Source: Cryptomeria japonica (Eukaryota > Streptophyta > Pinopsida > Cupressales > Cupressaceae). From it: a stretch of DNA of 64,000 nt. The stretch spans positions 127,643,140 through 127,707,139 of the forward strand of contig NC_081410.1 in NCBI RefSeq assembly GCF_030272615.1, read 5' to 3'. A program made the position numbers and the translations under genes. Shown here piece after piece: positions 23,952-35,394 of this stretch (position 1 is the first letter of the stretch; each line of letters begins with the position of its first letter). Under the pieces are notes generated by a model. The model ran no database searches. It was not told the origin of the DNA and was given only the letters and a program-made list of their open reading frames with translations.

Positions 23952-26730
23952 GATTTCACCCTGGACCCTTTGGAAGGGTCAAGAGCGATTTTTCAAATTA
24001 GGCCTTGAATACCTCATTCCTTTACTCCAAAATCTCCTGGAAGGCAAGCTTATGTTTTTTTTGGCCTAATCAAGGTCTTGCATTTCAATTTTTTATCATT
24101 TCTCATGAGTAATTAGGTGAAAATGTAAATTTCACCCTAGACCCTCTGGAAGGGTCAAGAGCGATTTTTGCTTGTTAGGTCAAAATTCACCTTAATTTGA
24201 TCGTTGACCTCCTCTAAGGCAATCTCCAGGGTTTATTTCTCTCCATCACTGGGTCAGCTCATCAAAACTTTGAAGGAAATATTGCATTTTGGGAATTTCG
24301 CCCTGGACCCTCTGGAAGGGTCAAGAGCGAAATTCTCTCCTGAGCCCAAAAATTCTCATTTTTGTAAGTCCAAAACCTCACCAAGGCATTCCAAATGGCA
24401 TCTTTTACTGTAGCTCAGGCTTAGTTTCACTTGAATTTTGGAGGAAAAGGTGTCTTTAGTGTTTTTCGCCCTGGACCCTCTGGAAGGGTCAGGAGCGATT
24501 TTTCTTGCTTAGGCTTACTCCTCCATCATTTTAACTCCAATCCACCTCACAAGGTTAGACAATGATCCTCTTCATTCACTTCATGCATGCTTGGTTTGTT
24601 ATTGCAAGGCAAGATAGGTGTTTGAAGGATTTTCGCCTTGCACCCTTTGGAAGGGTCAGGAGCGATTTTTAAGTTTTAGGGCAATTCCTTCATCCTTTCA
24701 TCTTCGTATCATTTCCAAGTGATAGAACATCATGTCTTACTCCCATCCAAGTCATGAATAGCGAAATCTTGTCTTAAATTTGCAAGAAAAAGGGAGAATT
24801 TAGAAATTTCGCCCTGGACCCTTTGGAAGGGTCAGGAGCGAATTTCTTTCTTGGCTTCAAAACTTGCATTCTTGGCAATCCATTTCCACTCTAAGGCAAT
24901 CCAAATGCCTTCTCACACCCATGTCTAAGCTTGGTTTATTCCAAAATTTGGAAGAAAGGATGACTTTGAGGGTTTTCGCTCTGGACCCTCTGGAAGGGTC
25001 AGGAGTGAAAATCTCTTCTAGGCTCAATTGCTTCATCTTTTCAACCTCAATCATCTTCAAAAGGCAAAAACATACTTCCTCATACCCATTCAAGCCATAA
25101 AAACCAAAAAGTTGTTTTTGACCTTGCAAGGAAATAGGTGCTTTTAGGAATTTCGCTCTAGACCCTCTGGAACGGTCAGGAGCGAAATTCACCATTTGGC
25201 TCAATTCCTTCACTTTTTGATAATTTCTTGCAACCTCAATTCGCTCCCAGGGGTAATTCTTTCAATGTTTGACCTTATCCCATACTTGGCTTAGCAAAAT
25301 TTGATAGCAAAAGGTGATTTTGAGGAAATTTGCCCTGGACCCTCTGGAAGGGTCAGGAGCGATTTTTGCAATCTTGACCAAAAATCTTCATTTTTTTAAC
25401 TTAAAACTTCTTTGCTTAGTGGGATTTCATCTTTTATTGCCCTAGGAACAAGGCTTTCATGTCCAAGAAAGGTTAAAAATGGGTTTACAAGGAATTTCGC
25501 TTTGGACCCTTTGGAAGGGTCAGGAGCGAAATTGCCTTTCTTGGCTAAAATCTCCATCCCTCAATGCTATCAAACACTTCTCAAAGCAAGATCATGTCCA
25601 TTCCTCTTTTCAACATGCTTTTGACACTTCAATTTGGTCAAGCTAAGCAAGAAATGCCTCCTATAAAGTTTTTCGCCCTGGACCCTCTGGAAGGGTCAAG
25701 AGCGAATTCCTCAATTTAGGCTCAATTCAATCATCATTTCAAGTTGATTTCACCTCTCAAGAAAAAAGACACTACTCCTCTTTCATCTATGCCAAGCTTG
25801 ACTAGATTTTTGCAAGAAAAATAGAAGGATTTGAAAATTTTCGCCCTGGATTCTTTAGAAGGGTCAGGAGCGAATTTCCCTCTTTTGGGCAAAATCCTTC
25901 ATTTCTTCATGACTTCTAAACATACCTAAGGGTTTGAATATGCTCATTCTTCCTTTCATGATGCCTTAGACTCCTCAACTTGACCAAACAAGGCAAGAAA
26001 TATCCCTCATAGAGATTTTCGCTCAGGACCCTTTGGAAGGGTCAGGAGCGAAAATTAGGTTTTAAGCAAAATCCCTCATTCTTCAAAGTTGAAACTTCTT
26101 CAGGAGGCAAAAAAAAGCTATTCTTCTTCCATCATGTCAAAAACTTGACCTTCTTCATTGCAAAATAAGAGCCTTTTGGGAATTTCGCCCTGGACCCTCT
26201 GGAAGGGTCAGGAGCGAAATTTCCCATTTTGCTCAAAGTTCTCCATTTTTTCATGCTTCCAAATCTCAAGGATGTCCAATCTTTCCCCCAAGATACCCTG
26301 CACATCACAATTTAGCCAAAGTCAGTGAAAAATAAGCTCAAATAAAATTTTCACTCTGGACCCTTTGGAAGGGTTAGGAGCGAAATCTCCATTCCAGGCC
26401 AAATTGCTCAATTTTCAAGTTTTAAACCACCTCATAAGGCAAAGTTAGGTCTTTTTCTAAGCCAGGAACAAAATTGCAAGGCTATCCAAGGCAAGAAATA
26501 GTGTTTAGGATGAAATTTGCCCTGGACCCTCTGGAAGGGTCAGGAGCGAAAATCCTCTTTGAGGCATCATCTTGCTCTTCAAAAATCCATCAAATCCTTC
26601 TCCAGGCAAGAACACATCAAGTTACCTCCAAACGTGCCCTAGAAAGCATTACTTAGTCAAAAAATGAGGAGAAAAAGAGGTTCATAATGATTTTCGCCCT
26701 GGACCCTCTGGAAGAGTCAGGAGCAAAAAT
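23952..26730 (-). repeat. Palindrome array of element B (17 hairpins)
   Basis: The C of TTCG (or its substituted base) falls at 23957, 24134, 24299, 24466, 24634, 24810, 24977, 25154, 25331, 25498, 25674, 25842, 26020, 26186, 26352, 26518 and 26695. Steps are therefore 177, 165, 167, 168, 176, 167, 177, 177, 167, 176, 168, 178, 166, 166, 166 and 177. The 41-bp palindrome is much better conserved than the spacers, which still share a loose consensus with words such as AAGGCAA and TTCATTTTT. Many copies here have GCCC on one arm against GAGC on the other, which weakens the stem. Confidence 0.95.
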
Positions 26731-27225
26731 CCTCTCTCAGCTTGATTCTGGACGTCTTAAACTCCAATTTTCCTAGAAAAGCAAACACAGATTCTCCTTC
26801 ACGCATTTCCAATGAGATCCTGCCTTTAATTATCGACTCTGCTCAACTTACTCAGCCCGAGAAACAAACATGACCCTGACCAGAAAAAACCCCTTTCAAT
26901 CTAGACCTGACCTGAGATAAGACCTATTCACCCTACCTCCTGATCTAACCAACTTGAATCTCCTAAAAGGCATGCTTCATTCTGGCAATCTTGAGGCTTC
27001 AAGCAGACAACTAACAACCTCCTAAACCAGACTAGACTTAGCTTGAAAGAAACCCTAAAATGAGCTTCCAAAGTTTAGCCCTAATCTAGCCAGCCCAGGC
27101 AGACCACTCACTCACTCAAAACCCTAAAAGCAGAGAGAAAAATGAGCAAAGAGAAAGCAAAACCCAAGGCAAAAAAAGAGGGGGCACCCCATTCTAATGG
27201 GGCGATGTGTGAAATGGTCACAACA

Positions 27226-29277
27226 GTAAGCTACCCCTTACGCACTCCAACTCGGTTTTTTGAAGAATTAGTAACTGAAAAATGGAGAAAATTGCTGCCT
27301 CTTGTATTCGTGAACATTGCTGCTCTGTGGGTTGTTGTGTTGTCAAGGTTTGTTAAGAACCTGCTTTAATTTCCCTATGATATTGAGAGAGGGCTGTAAT
27401 AATGCTTAATGCACTATCATCCATAGTTGTTTATGAACTTCTCATTGTGGTTGAACATCGTGGACTTGCAAGTTGAAAGCTTTCAAAATTTTATACTTTG
27501 ATTTGAAACTCTATGTCTTGAAAGTACTGCTCATATGATCGCATTAGTCTTTGCTGCTACTGATATTTCTATCCCAATTTAATGGAAATCTTGTCAGTGT
27601 AGACTCTTACCACCGAAGACCACTTTTAAGTACTTGATTGATTTATATGAAAAGATTATTATTTGCTTTGTTCCTTGCAACCATGAGACTTGTCGATTGC
27701 TAATGATTTAGGATCTTAGTCTTTTCTTAAAAAAAAATCTGTATGATTTTGGATGTCAACATTATTGTCCTTGGTCCTTGTAACAGTCACAAGATATCTT
27801 CTTATCTGTTTGGTCATTGTCCTTTGATCATGGAGGCTGCCGCTATATCTGAGAATACTCCTTATTTACTGCTTTAGGACTGCTATAAATCTTCGATTGT
27901 GTTATTTGCTGCCTGTGACTACTCTTGCCAGTGATTTGCAAGGTTATTACTCATGACTGTAAGTGGCTATTTGGCTGGGACTATAATCACTGTATTTTGG
28001 CTTTATAATATGCTCCCACTGAGTTTATGAATGTATATATTAAATGCATTGTCCCCTTACATCAACTCTTATTAGAAAACTTTTGCTCTTTGCATGAGAT
28101 CTTTTGTTAATAAGTCATCTCGAAAGCATACTCAATGACTGCCCTATTTAGTGTGAATATGGAACATATTCACTATAAAACAACTTTGTGCCAACTCATA
28201 ACTCATAGACCTGCTGCTGCTCATATTGATATTGCTGTGACACTTCACTATCTTCGTGAGGCTGAAGGCTTCTATAAGTCTCTTATGTGACTGTTTTAAC
28301 TCATTATTTATTAACAAATACTTCTCCATTTCTCATATAACTGCGATAAAAATGGCTCTTTGCTGCTCTATACCCTTTGCTTGGGGAAATTTGAAGTATG
28401 TGCCATATGCAATCGCACGAACTGCCTTTACGTCTGCTGTAGCTGAAAGATGAAAGCATTACTTCTTACTACCATACTTTGATTGCTGCTGCTACACTAC
28501 GCTGCCCTACACTGCATAATGGAGATTACTCTGACATGTATACATCCTTGCATACCTCCTCTGAGACATGTGACATGTGGCGTGAATGATTGCTGTCCAT
28601 ACTGATTTTGATTCTTGTCTGTTGCAAGTTTTTGTTGATTTCATATGAGCTGGGCTCAACCCTTGTGGGAGCCTCATTTACCCCCACTCAGTTGTGAAGT
28701 CTACAACCAGCAAGCTATCTTTTCTTGTTCCTACACATGAAGAACACAAGTTAAAAAATGAAAAGGCATTTGATTTTTCTCTGATTTGATACTTGCTGTT
28801 CCGAGATTTTCCATGACTCTAATTATATGCACCTGATGCGTGTATGGATAGATGTACATGCTCAGATCGTATTCAGACATTGCTTAGAACATGTTTTAAT
28901 TCATTGTTTTACTCCATGCAAACTCTGGGAAAACACTTAATGGCTGGGATGCTGAAGGACATAGCGACAAGGCAAAGCAAGCAAACGTGGATGACTCCAA
29001 CAGTACCAGTCTTTCAGGCAATGACTGGTCACCTTCTTAACGTGCTTAATTTACATTTATTCATTCATGTTTATGCTCCTTCTTATCCGTATCAGATGTA
29101 TATAGTCACTCTCACAGCTCCTTGTGTGAGACATGCATTCTATCATTTTAATAAAGGTTACATTTCTTCAGAAAGACTTGCCTAATCTTTCTATGCTTCG
29201 TACATTTATATCAATGAAATGATTTTTACTTTGCAATCTTTGTTTTTCTGCAATCTTTTGAGGTTAATCCTTTGTAA
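27226..29277 (+). other. Intron-like host sequence, no firm gene
   Basis: T-rich DNA with frequent stops in all frames. The only coding-like piece is an open frame at 28918-29040 that translates to a serine-rich acidic C-terminus ending SLSGNDWSPS and stop, followed by AATAAA at 29149. No clear 3' splice site precedes it, so it may be chance. The left edge continues directly from the host donor-like site interrupted by element B. Confidence 0.3.
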
Positions 29278-29784
29278 TTGAATGCAACACAGACAGGCTA
29301 TGAAATACCACCTACTCAAAAAACTAAGTGGCTCTACCTGATTGAGCATGTAGGTGAAAATCTGGTAACAGAAATTTTGGAGAAAGTGAAGGTTGATAGT
29401 GTTAAAGTTAAAGAGCAGATAAAAGAAATTCAGAATAAGGTCCTCCTTGTAGCTGCGGATGTGCTTGAAAAAGAAACGATTTGAGAAAAGGATATACAGC
29501 TGGAAAGTTTAAAGCTCAAAGCGCAGGAAATCTTCTTCACCATCATTGGCCCAGTTCTGAAGCAGAATTTGACTAAGGCATCGAACCTTTTGTCCATCCA
29601 GGATGCCTTCCAAAGACAAGAATTGGAGTGGGAAGTTGCTTTTGTCGTATGTGCAGATGATTTGGATGGATTGGAATTCAGGGTCAATATGTTGCCACAT
29701 GTCACAATGGAGGAGGTCGATCTAATTGTGTCCAGATTCATTAAATGCATTGTTGCTCGAATGGATAAGGATGGCACCTCCTAG
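29278..29784 (+). pseudogene. C-terminal remnant of the family gene in element E
   Basis: The frame encodes WLYLIEHVGENLVTEILEKV, then a charged helical stretch interrupted by a TGA at 29482, and continues in the same frame to a stop at 29782. The end (WEVAFVV... VDLIVSRFIKCIV) aligns with WETTLLTAFDQVL... IEGIVSRFIEYAK in copy C. It is a diverged copy of the last ~165 residues. A TGCAACACAG just upstream resembles a 3' splice site, but nothing further upstream is recognisable as family sequence. Confidence 0.6.
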
Positions 29785-30633
29785 AAGATAGCTCCTCGTG
29801 CCACTTGTCTAGCTTGCATTTGTCTCTTTTTTATTTTGGGAAACCCCAATTAGGGTTGTGTTGTCTTAATCTTGACCATTGATCTTAGATTAATCTCGGC
29901 CATTCATTCATTTTTCAGAACTCTATAAACTCTCATTCTCTCGTTTTCATTTTGTTGTGGAGAGATTAATGAAATTGTTGCTTAGAACTACTTGAATAAT
30001 AAAAGTTCATTTGCAAGTGTTTGCCTTGAAACCGTATTGATATTAAGTGGTTGCATGGTTGCGTATCTTTCTTCAACAATAGAATAGATTTGCTTAAAGT
30101 AGATTTGCTAGATGAATGAAGGATTTGATAGTTTAGATTGGTGAAACTTTGCTCATACTTTCTTTGGATGGATTTTGGTTCAATGTGAAAAGTTAGCCTG
30201 AGCTTATGATGTGGATGCTTTAACTTTTACTTGGAGTAAATATTGTTTGACTGATGGTATTATTCACAAGTATAAAAATCTGAAGCACAACCTTAGAAGA
30301 TTGTACCCGCTTTGCATAGTTGTCCTAGTGTGGTGAAACAAAGTGTCGTTATTGGTTTCACCCAGTCTTTACCGTCTCTTGAGTTCATAGGAATAGCTTA
30401 GAAGTAGCATAGAACTTCTAAACCCTTATCTTTTTATCCCTTTTTTTGAGGAAGTTTAAAATCTGAAAATCCAAAAAAAAAAAAAAAGAGAGCGTTCAAT
30501 GCCTAAGTCCTAGCTTGTGAATGATCTTTTTGAGCATAAGTCCACCTTGTATTTTAGCATACATAACCAAGGAAGCTATCCCACATAAAGTCGCTCGTCC
30601 GCACATATAAACCTTGGAGTCGCCTTGTGGTCT
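29278..30633 (+). mobile_element. Element E: remnant tail, interrupted by element D
   Basis: After the coding remnant comes a tail like those of B-D: CCCCAATTAGGGTTGTGTT, a TATAAA at 29924-29929, and GTTCATTTGCAAGTGTTTGCC with a repeat of 'TTGTACCCGCTTTGC'. The tail breaks at 30633 in a segment related to 'AACCTTGGAGTTGCC' and resumes right after D at 49193, ending at about 49295 with GAACCAACA. D is therefore inserted in E. The 5' part of E is missing. Confidence 0.6.
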
Positions 30634-31142
30634 TGTTGTGACCATCTCACAAATCGCCCCATCAAAATGGGGACCCCTCTCTTTTTTGGGTCTTGCTTTC
30701 TCTTTGCTTAGCTTTTCTCTGCTTGTTGGGTGTTTTGAGTGAGTTAGTGATGGCCTAGGTTAGGTAAGTTAGGGTTTCCTCCATAGAGCTTGCCTAGGGT
30801 TCCTTTTAGGGTTGTGTCTGGCCTAAGCTTGGGGAAGTCATTGTTCTATGCCTACAATCTTGATATTTTTTTAACAAGAACTTGCCTTAGAAAGTCGGAG
30901 AATGTATATTTTGTAGAGGAAGTCTTGAGAGTTTGAGTCCAAATGAGTCAAGGGTGTGGTTCAGGTTGTGAGTTGTTAAGCCAGAGTTTTGTCTTCTGTG
31001 GAGTCTAAGTTGATGTGATGAAGCAAGTAATCGAAGTGTAGGCACGGACGACGAAGGCTAGCAAGGGCAAGTTTGGAGGAATGTCATTGTGAGAAATAGA
31101 TTTGAAAATTTGAGAGAGAGTTTAGAATTTGAGCTTAAAGAA

Positions 31143-32980
31143 GAATTTCGCTCGACCCTTCCAAAGGGTCCAGAGCGAATTCTCTTAAGAACCTCTTTTG
31201 ATCCTAACTTGGGCTATAACCCTTACTTCCAGGCTTCACTTGAATGAAGAAGGGTCTATCCAAGCCTTATAAATGAATGGAAACAAACTTGAAGACCAAA
31301 ATGTTAGGAATTTTGATCAAGATGACCAAATTTGCTCCTGAACGGTCCAAGGGGTCTAGAGCGAATTTCCTTTGATCTCCCTATTTGCTCCTTGTTTGGG
31401 TCAAAATCTTTGGCGTGATTGAGGCAAGGTTGGTTCATACATGCCTTTGAAGTGAGTTGCAACCAATTGAGTTGAGGAAAGTTAGAGGAATTTGAGCTAA
31501 GAAGCAAATTTCGCTCCTGACCCTTCCAAAGGGTCCAGAGCGAAATTCCTTTTGAGGTCATGTACCTTCCAAAGGTACCTAAGCGAAATTGTTAAGATGT
31601 ACTTGTGATCCAACATTTTGAACTGGGCACCTCCTTGAGATAATTTGTTAGCATGTCCTAAGGTGAGAACAATGTGAATGAGGATGAAGTTTGAATGTTT
31701 GATTGATGTCCAAGACTAATCCCTAAATTTCGCTCCTGACCCTTCCAAAGGGTCCAGAGCGAATTTCTTCAAGAAGCATTATGCCTTGCTCAAACCTTTG
31801 AACTAATTCATTCCCAAGCATTTTTTAGGGCAAATTGACTTGATCTTTATAAGGTAAGGGTGAAAAGAAAAGTCCAAGGCAAGTTGAATGTGAATTGAGT
31901 CTAGAAAAGCAAAATTCGCTCTTGACCCTCTCAAAGGGTCTAGGGCGAAATTCATCTAAGGTCCTGACCCTCTCAAAGGGTCCAGAGTGAAATCCTTAGA
32001 TGGACTCTCTATTTCGCCTAATGCACTAAAAGAACCTTATTTTAAGCTAAATTGATGGCAAGTTGACTTGATCATGATAAGAGGAGGTTTGATAAGTTAA
32101 ATTCAAACCTAAAAAGGATGAATGGAAGATGAATTGAGCCTAGGAAGAATTTCGCTCCTAACCCTTCCAAAGGGTCCAAAGCGAATTCTCCTAAAACACA
32201 TATTTGTTCCTTGTTTAAATCAAAGTTTTTGTTCCTAGGGCATGGTTGAGGGAGGATTGTTGTATATTTGCCTTAAGAAGTGAATTGAAGTGAAGGAAAT
32301 GTTGAATTTGAGGCTAAATGACAAAATTCGCTCCTGACCCTTCTAGAGGGGGTCTAGAGCGAATTTTCATAGGATCCTCCCTTTTGCTTCAAATTTGGAC
32401 TAATTTTATGCCTCTGAGCCTTAACTAGGATGTTATCTTGCCTTGGAAGCAATTGAAGGGTAAGAAAGTGAAGGATTTGATTCTAAAGGAGCAAATTTGC
32501 TACTGACCGTCTCAAAGGGTCCAGGGCGAAATTCATCTAAGCTCCTGACCCTTCCAAAGGGTCCAGAGCGAAATCCTTAGAATAGCCTAATTTCCTACCA
32601 AAAGCATTGAGTGGACATCACTTTGAGGGCATATGGGCTTGATAGAGATGGGGGGAGGACCAAGAAGCCAAGCCTAAGAGAAAAGTTGAAGGAAATGGTG
32701 AGAGGTTGAGTGCAAATAGCTATTCGCTCCTGACCCTCTCAAAGGGTCCAAAGCAAAATTTCCTCAATTGGACCTGTCCTTCCAAGGATACACAAACAAG
32801 TTTGCTTATAGTTGCCTTTGAACATCAAAATCTGCGCAAGGAGACCTCCAAGATGCCTTCCTAGCAAGCTTCAAGGATAGAACAACATGGATGAAGGTGA
32901 TGTTAAAGTGTTTTAATGCTTGTCCAAGCCTCATACCCCTAGTTCGCTCTTGTCCTTTTCAAAGGTACAAGAGCGAATTT
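31143..32980 (+). repeat. Palindrome array of element D (10 full hairpins plus partial ones)
   Basis: The motif is in the opposite orientation to arrays B, C and F, in line with D being on the plus strand. The C of TTCG falls at 31149, 31333, 31512, 31731, 31917, 32153, 32329, 32498, 32725 and 32945. Half-palindromes lacking the outer left arm follow two of the full copies at about 31960-31995 and 32541-32575, both after CATCTAAG. Short variants occur at 31557-31591 and about 32770. Spacing is less regular than in B and C, but subtracting the ~49-bp extra pieces brings most steps to about 175-187 bp. Confidence 0.9.
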
Positions 32981-33215
32981 CCTCAAAACACTTTATTCCT
33001 CACTAAAATCACTAATCAAACCTTATTTTGAGCAATTGAGGAAGCTAATTTGCCTAAGTCAAGCACTTGCTAGATTCAAAATTTCAAATATCCACCATTG
33101 GTGCCAAAGCAATTTTTAAATTTTAATACAAAGTCAGCCAGCTTAGAGAAGGTGTAATAATAAAAAAAAATTATGAATAACAAAGTCGGCTTTTAGAAGA
33201 AGAAGTGAAGGCGCC

Positions 33216-33223
33216 TATTTAAA
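33216..33223 (+). promoter_or_regulatory. TATA-like box of the D gene promoter
   Basis: TATTTAAA in GCGCCTATTTAAAGAAGG aligns with GCGCCCTATATAAGAGAGG of B and C. It lies about 235 bp beyond the last palindrome. Confidence 0.5.
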
Positions 33224-33859
33224 GAAGGTTTGTTTCTTACTTATGCATCATTCATTCAAACAAATTCTTCCTTGGAGCGAATTTAAAGAGCAGATTTGAG
33301 AAGCGAATTCCAGCAATTAGAAGGCGAATTTCAGGTTTGACAAGTGCTAAACAAGAATCTCCAAAGGGCGAAATCAAAAAGGAGAGCGAGCAGCAGTAGC
33401 TGAACTCATCAAGATGAATTTCAAAGGCAGATTTCATTGGGCGGATTGGTAATTGAGAAGGCAAAAGACAGATCATATAAAGGCAGGTCAAGGTAGATTC
33501 AACACTTTTAATCCCAGGCTTGATTCTCCAAAGGACGAGCTTGAAGATCAGCAATCCTCCGAGGGTGAATTTGATTTACTTAAGGTGTAGGGGAACGAAC
33601 TTCTTTGAACATCATTTAGGAAGGAGGTAAATTCAATCGCAAGACATTATTTACCCCTCTTTTCAGGTTCATTTCTTTCAAAGCTCAATATCAAGTTTGA
33701 GGTATGTTCAATGTCTAAATTTGAATGAAGATCTGATTTAGTTCAATAAAGATTATTTTTGTAAAGTTAGGTCTTCATGATTTAGCTTGATTCATATGTG
33801 ATGTCAATTTGAAAATTCATAATTTTAAAGGCTTATCATTTTCATTTTCAAATTGAAGT

Positions 33860-34180
33860 TGAGGAAAAATCAACTCTACAGCTCCCAAAGATCACCTGCA
33901 TGCAAACCTGCCACAGAAGAAGAGAAGCAAAAAAGCTATGGAGGTCAGAATTCAGAGATCCAGAAAAGAGGAGTCTTATTGATTGTGCAACAAGAATGCA
34001 ATTCAATAATTACAGTTGTTATGAAAATTACAAAGAGAGAATCCTTATAAAAGGATACTCGAAACCCTAAAGGTGAAAACCCTAAAGAATTATAAGATTC
34101 TTAAGTTTAGCTTAAGCATAGAGTATAATAAACTAATAATTAAATAAATAATTATTAGCTAATAAAAGATTACTCTAACA
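33860..34180 (-). repeat. 3' LTR of element G
   Basis: Minus-strand start TGTTAGAGTAATC and end TTTTTCCTCA; 321 bp, a close match to the partner LTR with scattered substitutions. Confidence 0.88.
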
Positions 34181-34190
34181 CCCCCCCTTA
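34181..34190 (-). promoter_or_regulatory. Polypurine tract of element G
   Basis: The minus strand reads TAAGGGGGGG directly before the 3' LTR, the plus-strand priming site of LTR retrotransposons. Confidence 0.75.
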
Positions 34191-35195
34191 AGATGAACTT
34201 AGGGAGTAACTAAAAAACAACTAAGAACTAAAAAAACATATAAAAAATGTAGGAAAGCAACAATGGGTCCCGGCAACTGGGCCTGATGAGGTACTGTTGA
34301 TGTGTATTTTGTACACGACCAAACACAGAATAAAATACCCAAAGGTACCTTATCCTCTCTTGATTAAAGTCTCTGAATGTGAAGATGTCACGAAAAGGAT
34401 CAATCGGGATGACTTCAAGGTTCTTTCTGTAGGATCTCTACGTGTGGATAGGCACCAATGGTCGTTGTGTATGCTATTTCTTCAAGGGGCCTTACGTACT
34501 TTCAGAGAAAGCTTGTCCGTGTTACTCTCTTTCCAAATGAAGGAACGGGATTTTCCTAACACTAACAGATTTTCAAAAAATGTCAAAAGATAAGGGTTTC
34601 AAGGAAGAAATACTTAAACTAATCCTAAGAATGACTCAATGAAGGCTAGACTTGATAAGATTCTACCAATTTCAGTATCACCAAGAAATTACAACTCTAC
34701 TGGAATTGATGCGATCTTCTAAGGGGATTCAATAACTTTCAAATCATCAGGGATATAGATACCATCATAGAGATACATATCAATACTTCCGATAATGATT
34801 GAATTCTTAATCAATCTCAATGTTTCCAGTTGACCACACAAGGTGTTCTTACAATCAGTAAGAAGCTAGTGGTTTGGAATGTAAATCTTATCAAAGATCA
34901 AGCACAACAATTAGTCCTTCAAACATAAAATTTAAATTCTATTTCGACTGAGAGTGATTCAAGAAGATAAACAATCAAGAAGATAGCCACAAGTATTGCA
35001 ATAAAACACCATAACTTCAATATTTTATTGATCTCATAGCCAAATGGACAACCATTGTTCAAAATTCTTTCTTCACTACTCAATCTTGCTACAAACAATG
35101 ACTAATTTCTCTCCAACTTTCTAACTTTCTAAACTTCTAAACTCTTCTTCTAACCTCTCTCTCTCTAACCCTTTTAAAATGAAATGAGTGAGGGC

Positions 35196-35202
35196 ATATA
35201 TA
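35196..35202 (-). promoter_or_regulatory. TATA box of element C tail promoter
   Basis: Minus-strand GATGCTATATATGCCCTCACTC lies about 190 bp past the gene stop and 900 bp before the CA terminus. The same arrangement is seen in B, D, E and F. Confidence 0.6.
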
Positions 35203-35394
35203 GCATCCTCAAATACAATGAATGGCCCGGATCAAAAGAAGATCAACGGCTGAGATTCTGACACCTAAACACTAATTAGGGTTTGTTACAAAAATGTCCC
35301 CATTTAGATAAACATTACTAATCCATAGCCAATAAAGAATTGGCACAAATACCGAGGAGACATAGACCAATAGGAATTAAGTTGCCACATCATC

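Larger units (their letters stand above)
17119..27225 (-). mobile_element. Element B: gene-carrying family member (TSD GTAAG)
   Basis: The left end TGTTGATGTG (17119) and right end GGTCACAACA (27225) are flanked by GTAAG at 17114-17118 and 27226-27230. In element orientation (minus) it has the terminal box, 17 palindromes (26730-23952), a TATA box, a leader with an intron, the gene (23094-18209, broken), a second TATA (18016-18009) and a tail ending in CA. Solo LTR H is inserted in the gene. Without H it is about 8.4 kb and co-linear with element C throughout, including the order of array spacings. No retrotransposon enzymes, primer-binding site or polypurine tract occurs inside. Confidence 0.9.

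Noticed and set aside
28918-29040. Last exon of a host gene ending SLSGNDWSPS
   Set aside because: It looks like a real C-terminus, but no AG acceptor lies in the open stretch and nothing upstream connects to it; kept only as a note.
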